Positions 22,071 to 28,498 of a stretch of 28,508 nt of DNA are shown here, in pieces (the stretch's first letter is position 1; every line of letters begins with the position of its first letter). The DNA lies in NCBI GenBank assembly GCA_036001225.1, contig DASYUM010000270.1, positions 1 to 28,508 on the forward strand, in the 5' to 3' direction. The notes beneath the pieces were generated by a model, which was not told where the DNA came from, searched no databases, and worked only from the letters and a program-made list of their open reading frames with translations. The DNA is from DASYUM01 sp036001225. Its GTDB lineage: Bacteria; Methylomirabilota; Methylomirabilia; Rokubacteriales; DASRDR01. The translations under genes were made by a program, and so were the position numbers.

Positions 22071-22618
22071 GCGCCCGACTCCCGGAGGGCCTTCAGGACC
22101 TCGTCGGCGCTCAGGAGATCCAGCACGTTCTCCTGGATCTTCACGTAGCGGACGACGCCGTTCCGATCGATGATGAAGTACGCACGCCGGGCGTAGCGGA
22201 AGGTCGGGCTCTTGTCGTCCGTCACCATCGCGTCGTAAGCCGGCAGCATCTGGCGGCGAAAGTCGGAGAGGAGCAGGTGCTTGACGTTGTTCTGCTTGGT
22301 GAAGGCTTCCAGCGTTGCCGCGTGATCCGCGCTCACGCCCACGACCTGGGCGTTCAGGGCCTCGAACTGCGGCAGCGCCGCCTCGAAGCCCAGGATCTCC
22401 TTGGTTCAGGGTCCGGTGAAGGCCTGGATGAACGTGTAGAGGACCACCGGCCCCTTGCCGGTGAGGTCGGACAGCTTGACCTGCTTGCCGCCGGGCCCGG
22501 CCAGCGTGAAGTCGGGGGCCTTCTGGCCGACCTGGAGCGCCTCGGCCGGACCGCCCAGGATCAGGCCGCCGGCCAGGCCCAGCAGGAGGCCGGAGGTGAG
22601 GAGGAGTCGACCGCGCAT
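22067..22618 (-). CDS. Exported peroxiredoxin-like selenoprotein (AhpC/TSA fold, TxxU)
   Basis: One in-frame TGA (22406-22408) interrupts an otherwise complete peroxiredoxin. Read as selenocysteine it gives 183 residues: signal peptide (MRGRLLLTSGLLLGLAGGLI to about PAEA), VGQKAPDFTLAGPGGKQVKL, YTFIQAFTGP-U71-TKEILGFEA, VVGVSADHAATLEAFTKQNN, and RRAYFIIDRNGVVRYVKI. U71 is exactly the peroxidatic cysteine of the T-x-x-C motif. No other cysteine exists, so it is a one-Sec enzyme needing an outside reductant. The start ATG 22618 has AGGAGG 8 bases before it. Its stop overlaps the GTG of the TlpA-like selenoprotein gene. It would reduce peroxides outside the cytoplasmic membrane. Termination at the TGA would leave only the first 70 residues. 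Confidence 0.88.
22358..22390 (-). promoter_or_regulatory. SECIS-like hairpin of the peroxiredoxin gene
   Basis: Starting 15 bases after the UGA, GGCUUCGAG pairs with UUCGAGGCC (9 bp, two G-U pairs), continuing into GCGGC/GCCGC with loop GCU and a 2-base bulge (AG). The apical loop begins 29 bases after the UGA and opens with G, within the range accepted for bacterial SECIS elements. In GC-rich coding sequence such folds can also occur by chance. Confidence 0.6.
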
Positions 22619-22659
22619 GGTGTGTCCCTCCTGTGAGCGGGTGTTGGGGGCTACCGAGT

Positions 22660-22668
22660 ACGATACCA
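22660..22668 (-). promoter_or_regulatory. Possible extended -10 promoter of the selenoprotein operon
   Basis: On the minus strand TGG-TATCGT lies about 42 bases before the peroxiredoxin ATG, with no clear -35 box. It would give a leader of about 35 bases containing the strong AGGAGG site. Confidence 0.3.
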
Positions 22669-22679
22669 TGAACGCACCG

Positions 22680-22708
22680 CCATGAGCCGGCCCGGGCCGA
22701 TCCCCGTC
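22680..22708 (+). repeat. 29-bp direct repeat, left copy (right copy at 24364-24392)
   Basis: The segment beginning CCATGAGCCGGCCCGGGCC matches 24364-24392 at 27 of 29 positions. The right copy contains the last codon and stop of the amidohydrolase plus the following bases; the left copy lies in the gap upstream of the same gene. The pair thus flanks the amidohydrolase like a duplication or insertion scar. Confidence 0.6.
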
Positions 22709-22812
22709 GCAGCCCGTCGTCCTCCATATCGCCGGGACGCGCTCGGCCTGCGGTCTCGCGTCCGTCCCGCCCCTCCGGTGGGGTCGTCGGCGGGCCTCGT
22801 CCCAGGGGTCCG

Positions 22813-24369
22813 GTGAGCCGGCTCACCGTCTTCATAAACGGCGTCCTCCTCACGATGGTTCCCGAGCGCCCCCTGGCCGAGGCGCTCGCCGTGCGGGATG
22901 GACACATTGCGGCCGTCGGAGGCCGCGAGGCCGTGCTCGCGCTCGGGACGGAGGACCCCTCGGTGGTGGACCTCGCCGGGCAGGCGCTGCTGCCGGGCTT
23001 CGTCGATCCCCACAACCACTTCGCCGTCGCGGCCCTCGAGGGGTTCTGGGCCGACTGCCGGACCCCGCCGCTCCGAACGATCCCCGAGGTCCAGGCGGCC
23101 CTGCGCGCCGCGGCCGCCGCCACCCCGCCCGGCGCATGGGTGCGCGGTCTCGGCTACCACCACGGACGCCTCGCCGAGCGCCGCCACCCGACGCGAGCCG
23201 AGCTGGACGAGGCCGTCCCCGACCGGCCGGCGTTCCTCCTCCACTTCTCGCATCACCAGGGTGTCGCGAACTCGCGGGCCCTCGCCGCCGCCGGGATCAC
23301 CCGGGCCACACCGGACCCGCCGGGTGGCGAGATCGGGCGCGACCGGGCGGGTGAGCCGACCGGGCTTCTCTTCGAGCGCGCGATGGCGCGGATCGAGCGG
23401 GCCTCGCGGGAGGGATGGGAGGGGCGCTTCGGCGCGGTCGCCGCGGAGGCGACCCGGCGCTACGCCGCCGCCGGGCTCACGACGATCCAGGACGCCGCGG
23501 TGGGCCCGTCCGTGGAGCGTCGCTATCACGAGGCCGAGCAGGCCGGTCGGCTCGGGATCCGCGTCGCCCGGATGGCGGTGACCTCGTCGGGCTGGTTCGA
23601 TCCACCCTGGAAGGAAGCGCGCGCCCGGGGCGAGGACCGGGTCCTCAAGGTGTTCGTCGACGGGGGATACCGCTGCGCCATGCGGCTTCCGCGGGATGGC
23701 CAGGAGGTGGTGAGCGGCTTTCTCTTCTACCGCCGGGACGAGCTCGCCGAGCTTCTGGTGACAGCCTGGCGCGCCGGGTGGCGGGTGACCTGCCACGCCA
23801 TCGGGAACCTGGCGGTGGAGACGTGCGTCGGCGCCATCGAGGATGCGGTCCGGCGCGAGCGGAGCGGCGAAGGGCGCGTCCGGATCGACCACGTCATGTT
23901 CGTGACCGCCACGCTCATCGAGCGGATCGGCGCCCTGGGGCTCCGGGTCGTGACCCAGCCGTCGCTCCTCTACGACCAGGGGGCGCCCAGCGTCCCCCTC
24001 CCGCCGGATCTCCACTGCCATGCCTTCGGACGGTTCCGGGAGGCCGGGATCCCGCAGGCCTTTTCCTCGGACCACCCCTGCGGCAGCCTGGCCCCCCTCA
24101 CCGGCATCGCGGCCGCGGTGACGCGGCGGACGCGAGAGGGAGCGCTCGTGGATCCGACGGAGGCGGTCTCGGTCCAGGCGGCGCTCGCGGCCTACACGAT
24201 CGAAGCGGCCCGCGCGATGGGCCTCGAGGCCGAGTGCGGGAGCCTGGAGGCGGGCAAGCGCGCAGACCTGGTCGTGCTGGACCGGAACCCGCTCGAGGTG
24301 CCGCCCGAAGAGCTCGAGCGCCTCCAGGTGCGGAGGACGTTCGTGGCGGGCGGCCAGGTGTGGCCATGA
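22813..24369 (+). CDS. Amidohydrolase family protein, YtcJ-like
   Basis: This 518-residue metal-dependent hydrolase belongs to the amidohydrolase superfamily, YtcJ-like branch. The N-terminal beta-sandwich opens TVFINGVLLTMVPERPLAEA. The first metal motif is LLPGFVDPHNHF (H67, H69). A likely carbamylated lysine is K279 in VLKVFVDGGYR, with further ligands H328 (CHAIGN) and H360 (RIDHVMF) and the catalytic aspartate D420 in FSSDHPCGSL. The end GSLEAGKRADLVVLDRNPLE is family-typical. It would hydrolyse an amide or related C-N bond; the substrate is unknown. The start is GTG at 22813 with AGGGG just upstream. It is divergent from the selenoprotein operon and is flanked by a 29-bp direct repeat. 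A 71-aa protein gene follows after 40 bases. Confidence 0.92.
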   Translation: MSRLTVFINGVLLTMVPERPLAEALAVRDGHIAAVGGREAVLALGTEDPSVVDLAGQALLPGFVDPHNHFAVAALEGFWADCRTPPLRTIPEVQAALRAAAAATPPGAWVRGLGYHHGRLAERRHPTRAELDEAVPDRPAFLLHFSHHQGVANSRALAAAGITRATPDPPGGEIGRDRAGEPTGLLFERAMARIERASREGWEGRFGAVAAEATRRYAAAGLTTIQDAAVGPSVERRYHEAEQAGRLGIRVARMAVTSSGWFDPPWKEARARGEDRVLKVFVDGGYRCAMRLPRDGQEVVSGFLFYRRDELAELLVTAWRAGWRVTCHAIGNLAVETCVGAIEDAVRRERSGEGRVRIDHVMFVTATLIERIGALGLRVVTQPSLLYDQGAPSVPLPPDLHCHAFGRFREAGIPQAFSSDHPCGSLAPLTGIAAAVTRRTREGALVDPTEAVSVQAALAAYTIEAARAMGLEAECGSLEAGKRADLVVLDRNPLEVPPEELERLQVRRTFVAGGQVWP

Positions 24370-24392
24370 GGCGGCCCGGGCCGATCCCGGTC
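24364..24392 (+). repeat. 29-bp direct repeat, right copy
   Basis: This is the second copy of the repeat described at 22680-22708 (27 of 29 identical). It starts in the last sense codon (CCA TGA) of the amidohydrolase and runs into the gap before the 71-aa gene. Confidence 0.6.
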
Positions 24393-24409
24393 ACGCCGGG
24401 AGGAGACCG

Positions 24410-24625
24410 ATGAGCGACCGCGATGCGCTCTTTCGCGAGATCGGCGACTGCCTGGACGAGGCGCTGGCCCTACAATCCCGGCTCCTCGACCTGACCGAGC
24501 GGGTCCACGCGGCGGCCGGCATGAGCACGGCCGACCGGGCTCTCCGCGGCAGGGTGACCGGGCTGTTCTTCGGGGTCCTGGCCCACGTCGAGGCGCTCAC
24601 CCGGCTGGCTCGCGAAGAGACCTGA
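24410..24625 (+). CDS. Small helical protein of unknown function, 71 residues
   Basis: The short frame is supported by a strong GGGAGGAG ribosome site ahead of ATG 24410 and by protein-like composition. It has two amphipathic helices (ALFREIGDCLDEALALQSRL and RVTGLFFGVLAHVEALTRLA) joined by a short linker. No signal peptide, membrane span or known motif is present; there is one cysteine at residue 14. It follows the amidohydrolase by 40 bases and may be co-transcribed with it. A small helical partner or regulator is possible, but nothing in the sequence names a function. Confidence 0.65.
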   Translation: MSDRDALFREIGDCLDEALALQSRLLDLTERVHAAAGMSTADRALRGRVTGLFFGVLAHVEALTRLAREET

Positions 24626-24638
24626 CCGCCTCGCCCCG

Positions 24639-24667
24639 GGAACTCCGGGCCCGCTCGGCCCTCTAAC
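24639..24667 (+). promoter_or_regulatory. ECF-sigma-type promoter before the sigma factor gene
   Basis: GGAACTC (24639-24645), 16 bases, TCTAAC (24662-24667). The -35 word and the TCT-A -10 word match the SigmaE-like ECF promoter pattern. The same arrangement with identical spacing occurs at 26295-26323. The start would be near 24674, giving a leader of about 95 bases and autoregulation of the sigma factor. Confidence 0.65.
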
Positions 24668-24768
24668 GGGATAGGGAGCCTCCGGCGACGGCGATGCGTG
24701 GCCCCGGCGCGAATCCTTGTGGGCCATCGGGCCCCTGAGGTAGGCTCGGGCCGTGTGCCGGGGCGACC

Positions 24769-25329
24769 ATGCGTGAGCCGTCACCGGCCGATGAGTCCGG
24801 GCTCGTGGCCCGGCTCCGGGCCGGCGAGGCGCGGGCGTTCGAGGAGCTGGTGACGGCCTACCAGCACCGCGTCTTCGGCGTCGCGGTCCGGATGCTGGGG
24901 AACGGGGCCGAGGCCGAAGAGGTCGCGCAGGAGGTCTTCCTCCGGGTCCACCGCGCGATCGGCGAGTTCCGCGGGGAGGCCAAGCTCTCGACCTGGCTCT
25001 ACGCGATCACCTCGCGGCTCTGCCTCAGTCGGCTGGGTGGCGGCGAGCGGCGGCTCGGCCGCGAGGGCGAGGAGACGCTCACGCGGCTCCGGAACGGCCG
25101 AGCGGACCCCGCCGCCGAGCTGGAGCGGGGCGAGCTGGAGGCGGCCCTCCACCGAGCCATCGCGGAGCTCCCCGAGGATCGTCGGCTCGTGGTGGTGCTG
25201 CGGGACCTCGAGGGACTCGCCTACGAGGAGATCGCGGGGGTACTCGACCTCCCGGTCGGCACCGTGCGCTCGCGGCTCCACCGGGCCCGGATGGACTTGA
25301 AGGACAAGCTGGAGCGGTTCTTCCCGTGA
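24769..25329 (+). CDS. ECF-type RNA polymerase sigma factor (RpoE-like)
   Basis: The 186-residue protein has only sigma regions 2 and 4, as ECF factors do. Region 2 covers FEELVTAYQHRVFGVAVRML, AEEVAQEVFLRVHRAI and KLSTWLYAITSRL (about 25-85); region 4 covers AIAELPEDRRLVVVLRDLEG, the helix-turn-helix LAYEEIAGVLDLPVGTVRSR and LHRARMDLKDKL (about 127-182). It directs polymerase to stress promoters, probably those at 24639 and 26295. The start ATG at 24769 gives the normal N-terminus, though its ribosome site is weak. The TGA overlaps the GTG of the anti-sigma gene, the standard pairing. Confidence 0.95.
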   Translation: MREPSPADESGLVARLRAGEARAFEELVTAYQHRVFGVAVRMLGNGAEAEEVAQEVFLRVHRAIGEFRGEAKLSTWLYAITSRLCLSRLGGGERRLGREGEETLTRLRNGRADPAAELERGELEAALHRAIAELPEDRRLVVVLRDLEGLAYEEIAGVLDLPVGTVRSRLHRARMDLKDKLERFFP

Positions 25330-26285
25330 CCTGTCACGACGCCCGCGAGCTGTTCTCGGCCCGCGTGGACGAGGCGCTGACCGCCGAAGAGCGGGCGAGT
25401 CTCGACGCCCACCTCGCCGGATGCGGGGACTGCCGGCGCGAGCTCGACCGCTTCCGCCGGACGGTCGCGCTTCTCCACGGCGTGGCCCCCGTCCGCGCGC
25501 CCGCCGGCTTCGTCGACCGCGTGCTCGAGGCCGCCCGGCCCGGGCCGTGGCGGACGCGCCTCCTGCAGCGCCTGTTCTGGCCGCTTCCCGTGAAGCTCCC
25601 GCTGCACGCCGCCGCCGTGGCCTTGATCGCCGTCACCGCCGTCTACCTCTACGAGCACGCGCCCGAGGTCCGGGAGGCGGCCCGCCCCCCGGCGCCGCCG
25701 TCCCCGACGGTCGAGGCCCCGCGCCAGGAGCCGCCGAGGAAGGAGGCGCCGCGAGCGGCGCCGCCCCCGGTCCTGGCCCCCGGGGGGCGACAGGGCGTCG
25801 CGCCCTCCACGCCGGCGCCTCCGCCACCGGCGCCCGAGGTCCAGCTCAAGAAAGAGCGGGCCTTCGACACCGGAGACGTGGCGCCGCCCGAGCGCGAGGT
25901 GAAGCCCTCGGGGCCGGCGGAATCCCCGCCCCTCCCGGAAGCCCGCTCGGACACCTCCGCCGAGCGAGCGAAGAGCCTGGCGCGTCCCGCCGCCCCGCCG
26001 CGCGTCGCGGACCAGGCCGCCCCCGTCGGTCGGGTCTCGGGGCGCCTCGCCGTTGGCGATCGGGACACGGCCGACCGCGCGCTGGGGGAGCTCCTCGCCC
26101 GGATGGGCGGCGTCGAGGTGGGCCGGCGCCAGGAGGCAGGAGGGGTCGTGGTGGAGATCCTGCTGCCGGGCGTGGCCTACGCCGAGTTCGCCGAGGGTCT
26201 CGCTCGCATCGGCCGGTGGCAGCCCGATGCCGTGCCCGGCGAGCTCCCCGCGCAGGTCCGACTTGCGCTGCGACTGACCGACTGA
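25326..26285 (+). CDS. Membrane anti-sigma factor with zinc-finger (ZAS) domain
   Basis: The 319-residue protein begins with a zinc-binding anti-sigma domain (MTCHDARELFSARVDEALTA and HLAGCGDC, the H-x3-C-x2-C motif at about 29-36). One membrane span follows (about 92-110, LHAAAVALIAVTAVYLY), then a long Pro/Ala-rich linker (about 118-230). A compact C-terminal domain (RALGELLARMGGVEVGRRQE, ILLPGVAYAEFAEGLARIG) resembles extracytoplasmic DUF2275/DUF4349-like domains. It should hold the sigma factor at the membrane and release it on an envelope signal. The GTG start at 25326 overlaps the sigma stop (GTGA), ensuring balanced synthesis. Confidence 0.88.
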   Translation: MTCHDARELFSARVDEALTAEERASLDAHLAGCGDCRRELDRFRRTVALLHGVAPVRAPAGFVDRVLEAARPGPWRTRLLQRLFWPLPVKLPLHAAAVALIAVTAVYLYEHAPEVREAARPPAPPSPTVEAPRQEPPRKEAPRAAPPPVLAPGGRQGVAPSTPAPPPPAPEVQLKKERAFDTGDVAPPEREVKPSGPAESPPLPEARSDTSAERAKSLARPAAPPRVADQAAPVGRVSGRLAVGDRDTADRALGELLARMGGVEVGRRQEAGGVVVEILLPGVAYAEFAEGLARIGRWQPDAVPGELPAQVRLALRLTD

Positions 26286-26294
26286 AAGCCCTCC

Positions 26295-26323
26295 GGAACT
26301 TTCCCGGCCGTCTCCGGTCTCAC
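26295..26323 (+). promoter_or_regulatory. ECF-sigma-type promoter before the DUF4139 gene
   Basis: GGAACTT (26295-26301), 16 bases, TCTCAC (26318-26323), with the same spacing as the promoter of the ECF sigma gene. The start would be near 26330, 37 bases before ATG 26367. This makes the DUF4139 protein a likely direct target of the neighbouring sigma factor. Confidence 0.65.
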
Positions 26324-26366
26324 TGGCCAGACGTCACCCATGTCAGGCCAGCAGGAGGACGGCGCC

Positions 26367-27776
26367 ATGACGATCCAGTCGATCGTGCTCGTACTGGGGG
26401 TGCTCCTCGCAACCGCTCCGCTCGCCGGGGCGGCCCCGCTCAGCATCACCCGGGAGACCCAGCGGGATGTTCAGGTCACCATCTACAACGGAAACCTGGG
26501 ACTGGTGAAGGACGTGCGCGAGGTGCGCCTGCCAGCCGGCACCGGCGAGGTCCACTTCATGGACGTGGCGGCCCAGATCGATCCCACGACCGTCCACCTC
26601 CGCTCTCTCGGCGATCCCGCCGGACTCAGGATCCTCGAGCAGAACTACGAATACGATCTCCTGTCGAGCCAGAAGCTCATGGAGAAGTACGTGGGCCGAA
26701 AAGTCCGGCTCTACACGCCCGACGGGACTTACCACGAGGCGACGCTCCTCACCACCCAGGGCCCCGTCTTCGAGATCAATGGCCAGATCCACCTCGGACA
26801 GTACGGGCGCCTGGTGCTCCCGTCCCTGCCCGAGAACCTGGTGGCGAAGCCGACGCTCGCCTGGCTCATCCGGAATCAGAGCGTGGCCCCCCAGCGGATC
26901 GAGGCCTCGTACCTGACCGGCGGGATCACCTGGCGGGCCGATTACGTCATGGTGCTCGGCGCCGGCGAGGATCGCGCCGACGTCACCGGCTGGGTCACGA
27001 TCGACAACCGGAGCGGCGCCAGCTACGGCAACGCCGCCCTCAAGCTGGTGGCCGGTGACGTGAACCGCGCGCCCGACCGCCGGCGGGACGCCCGGATGCT
27101 CGAGGCGGCGGCCAAGGCGGCTCAAGCCCCCGAGGCCAGCCGCGAGTTCGCGGCCGAGGGGTTCTTCGAGTACCACCTCTACACCCTGGACGGCCGTACG
27201 ATGATCAAGGACAACCAGACCAAGCAGCTCGCCCTCATGTCGGCGGCTGACGTGCCGGTCCGGAAGGAGCTGATCTATTACGGGGCCCAGGACTACTACC
27301 GGAGCGCCTATGGCGTGCCCATCTCCAACCAGAAGGTCGCCGTCTATCTCGAGCTCAAGAACAGCGCGGACCACCGGCTCGGGCTGCCGCTGCCCAAGGG
27401 CAAGGTCCGTGTCTACAAGGCGGACCGCTCAGGGAGCCAGCAGTTCGTCGGCGAGGACTGGATCGATCACACGCCGAAGGACGAGCAGGTGAGGATCAAG
27501 ATGGGCAACGCCTTCGACGTGGTCGGGGAGCGGACGCAGAAGGACTGGCGGAAGATCGCCGGCAACCTCTACGAGGTCGAGTGGGAGATCGCCCTCCGCA
27601 ACCACAAGAAGGAAGGCCAGACGGTGACCGTGATCGAGCCGGTGCCCGGTGACTGGCAGGTCCTCGCCTCGAGCCACCCGTTCGAGAAGATCGAGGCCCA
27701 CACGCTCAAGTATCGGCTGCCGGTCCCCAAGGACGGCGCGGTGAAGCTCACCTACCGGGTCCGCCTGCGCTTCTAG
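26367..27776 (+). CDS. Exported DUF4139 domain-containing protein
   Basis: The 469-residue protein starts with a signal peptide (MTIQSIVLVLGVLLATAPLA, cleavage near AGAAP) and continues as a beta-rich DUF4139 protein: an N-terminal DVQVTIYNGNLGLVKDVREV domain, LEQNYEYDLLSSQKLMEKYV, the central ASYLTGGITWRADYVMVLG typical of the family, and a C-terminal beta-sandwich through EVEWEIALRNHKKEGQTVTV. Function is unknown; location is extracytoplasmic. ATG at 26367 is chosen because AGGAGG lies 7 bases upstream; a further in-frame ATG at 26340 is inferior. With its own ECF-type promoter, directly after the anti-sigma gene, it is probably the effector of an envelope-stress response. Its TAG stop is part of a repeat. 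Confidence 0.9.
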   Translation: MTIQSIVLVLGVLLATAPLAGAAPLSITRETQRDVQVTIYNGNLGLVKDVREVRLPAGTGEVHFMDVAAQIDPTTVHLRSLGDPAGLRILEQNYEYDLLSSQKLMEKYVGRKVRLYTPDGTYHEATLLTTQGPVFEINGQIHLGQYGRLVLPSLPENLVAKPTLAWLIRNQSVAPQRIEASYLTGGITWRADYVMVLGAGEDRADVTGWVTIDNRSGASYGNAALKLVAGDVNRAPDRRRDARMLEAAAKAAQAPEASREFAAEGFFEYHLYTLDGRTMIKDNQTKQLALMSAADVPVRKELIYYGAQDYYRSAYGVPISNQKVAVYLELKNSADHRLGLPLPKGKVRVYKADRSGSQQFVGEDWIDHTPKDEQVRIKMGNAFDVVGERTQKDWRKIAGNLYEVEWEIALRNHKKEGQTVTVIEPVPGDWQVLASSHPFEKIEAHTLKYRLPVPKDGAVKLTYRVRLRF

Positions 27777-27862
27777 GTCATTTCCGGGGGGTCTCGGAAG
27801 ACCCCCCGATGCCCCCCCTCTCGGATTGGGTGGGTGGGCGCGGCGGCACAGCCGCCGCTCGG
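27773..27862 (+). repeat. CTAG-starting double-hairpin intergenic repeat, copy 4 (type I, full)
   Basis: This copy starts CTAGGTCATTTC with TAG serving as the DUF4139 stop. It has hairpin GGGGGGTCT-CGGA-AGACCCCCC, the linker CTCTCGGATTGGGTGGGTGG, and hairpin GCGGCGGC-ACA-GCCGCCGC followed by TCGG. It is nearly identical to the copy at 1701-1794 despite lying 26 kb away and after an unrelated gene. Confidence 0.87.
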
Positions 27863-28040
27863 AGCGCCGCTCGCCGCATCGCGCGCTCGGGGCGAGCTAC
27901 CGGGATACTCCGACACACTCCTGGGTCAGCGGAGGGGCCTCAAGAACTCTTGCCAGCCTCTCGAGTATCGGATCATGCGGAATCTCTTGCTCCAAGCAGA
28001 CGGCGCCGAAGGTCCGGGCCGCGCCGCGTTCGACTTCGCC
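27863..28040 (+). other. Non-coding stretch between repeat and next small gene
   Basis: Together with the repeat this leaves about 300 bases without a recognisable gene. Short frames occur but lack ribosome sites and protein-like composition. No RNA gene was recognised. The only clear signal is the promoter that begins at 28041. Confidence 0.5.
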
Positions 28041-28069
28041 TTGACAGCCGGGGGGCCGCACGCGATCCT
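28041..28069 (+). promoter_or_regulatory. Promoter of the small membrane/exported protein gene
   Basis: A perfect TTGACA (28041-28046), 17 bases, then GATCCT (28064-28069). The predicted start coincides with ATG at 28076, and there is no ribosome site, so the transcript is probably leaderless. Confidence 0.45.
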
Positions 28070-28075
28070 GAACGC

Positions 28076-28408
28076 ATGTACCGGCGAGCGGCGAGCGCGG
28101 TGCTTCGGGTCGCCTTGGTGCTGGCCTGCGTCGTGACGCTGCTCGGGCACCTGTGCGTGCCGCTTCAAACCGCCCATGCTGGTAACCCGACCGATCCCTC
28201 GGTGGCCGAAGCGCTGGGGGAGACCTCTCACGCGGCGTCCTGCGAAGCCCTTCCCGGCTCCTCGGTGAGGTGTCCGGGCTCCCTGGCCGTCGACACCCGA
28301 ATCCCGGCGTCAGCCGTGCGGGTGACCGAGACCGGGGCCGCGGTCGACACGCCGGCTCCGATCCCGCGACCGCCGCGGTTCCTCCTGCACGCGACCCTCC
28401 TGAACTAG
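28076..28408 (+). CDS. Small membrane or exported protein, 110 residues, unknown
   Basis: The protein starts with a basic, hydrophobic segment (RRAASAVLRVALVLACVVTL to about HA at residue 34) that is a signal peptide or membrane anchor. A short outside region follows with cysteines in ASCEALPG and SVRCPGS and a histidine-bearing HAASC, then a Pro-rich tail. No family is recognised. Its size and Cys/His content recall small exported proteins found beside metal-handling or outer-membrane genes, but this is only a resemblance. The promoter at 28041-28069 would make a leaderless message from ATG 28076. A GC hairpin and the start of another gene follow. Confidence 0.55.
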   Translation: MYRRAASAVLRVALVLACVVTLLGHLCVPLQTAHAGNPTDPSVAEALGETSHAASCEALPGSSVRCPGSLAVDTRIPASAVRVTETGAAVDTPAPIPRPPRFLLHATLLN

Positions 28409-28432
28409 GCCGCGCGACTCCCGTCGTCACGT

Positions 28433-28464
28433 CGCCCTCCCGGAGCTAAGTTCCCGGGAGGGCG
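28433..28464 (+). terminator. Perfect 11-bp hairpin between two genes
   Basis: CGCCCTCCCGG (28433-28443) pairs fully with CCGGGAGGGCG (28454-28464) around a 10-base loop. There is no T-run after it. It lies 24 bases past the small protein's stop and 34 bases before the next ATG, so it may be a terminator or a leader structure of the next gene. Confidence 0.5.
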
Positions 28465-28498
28465 CTCTGCGAAGTATCCCGATCCGAGGAGCCAACAC

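Noticed and set aside
22391..22405. Small stem AGG/CCU directly after the peroxiredoxin TGA as the SECIS
   Set aside because: It is too short, and its loop sits closer to the TGA than the accepted range. The longer hairpin at 22358-22390 fits better.
21855..22618. Reading the two interrupted redox genes as pseudogenes or sequencing errors
   Set aside because: Both interruptions are TGA, both fall on the catalytic cysteine, no other stop or frameshift occurs in either gene, ribosome sites and gene overlaps are intact, and each is followed by a SECIS-like hairpin.
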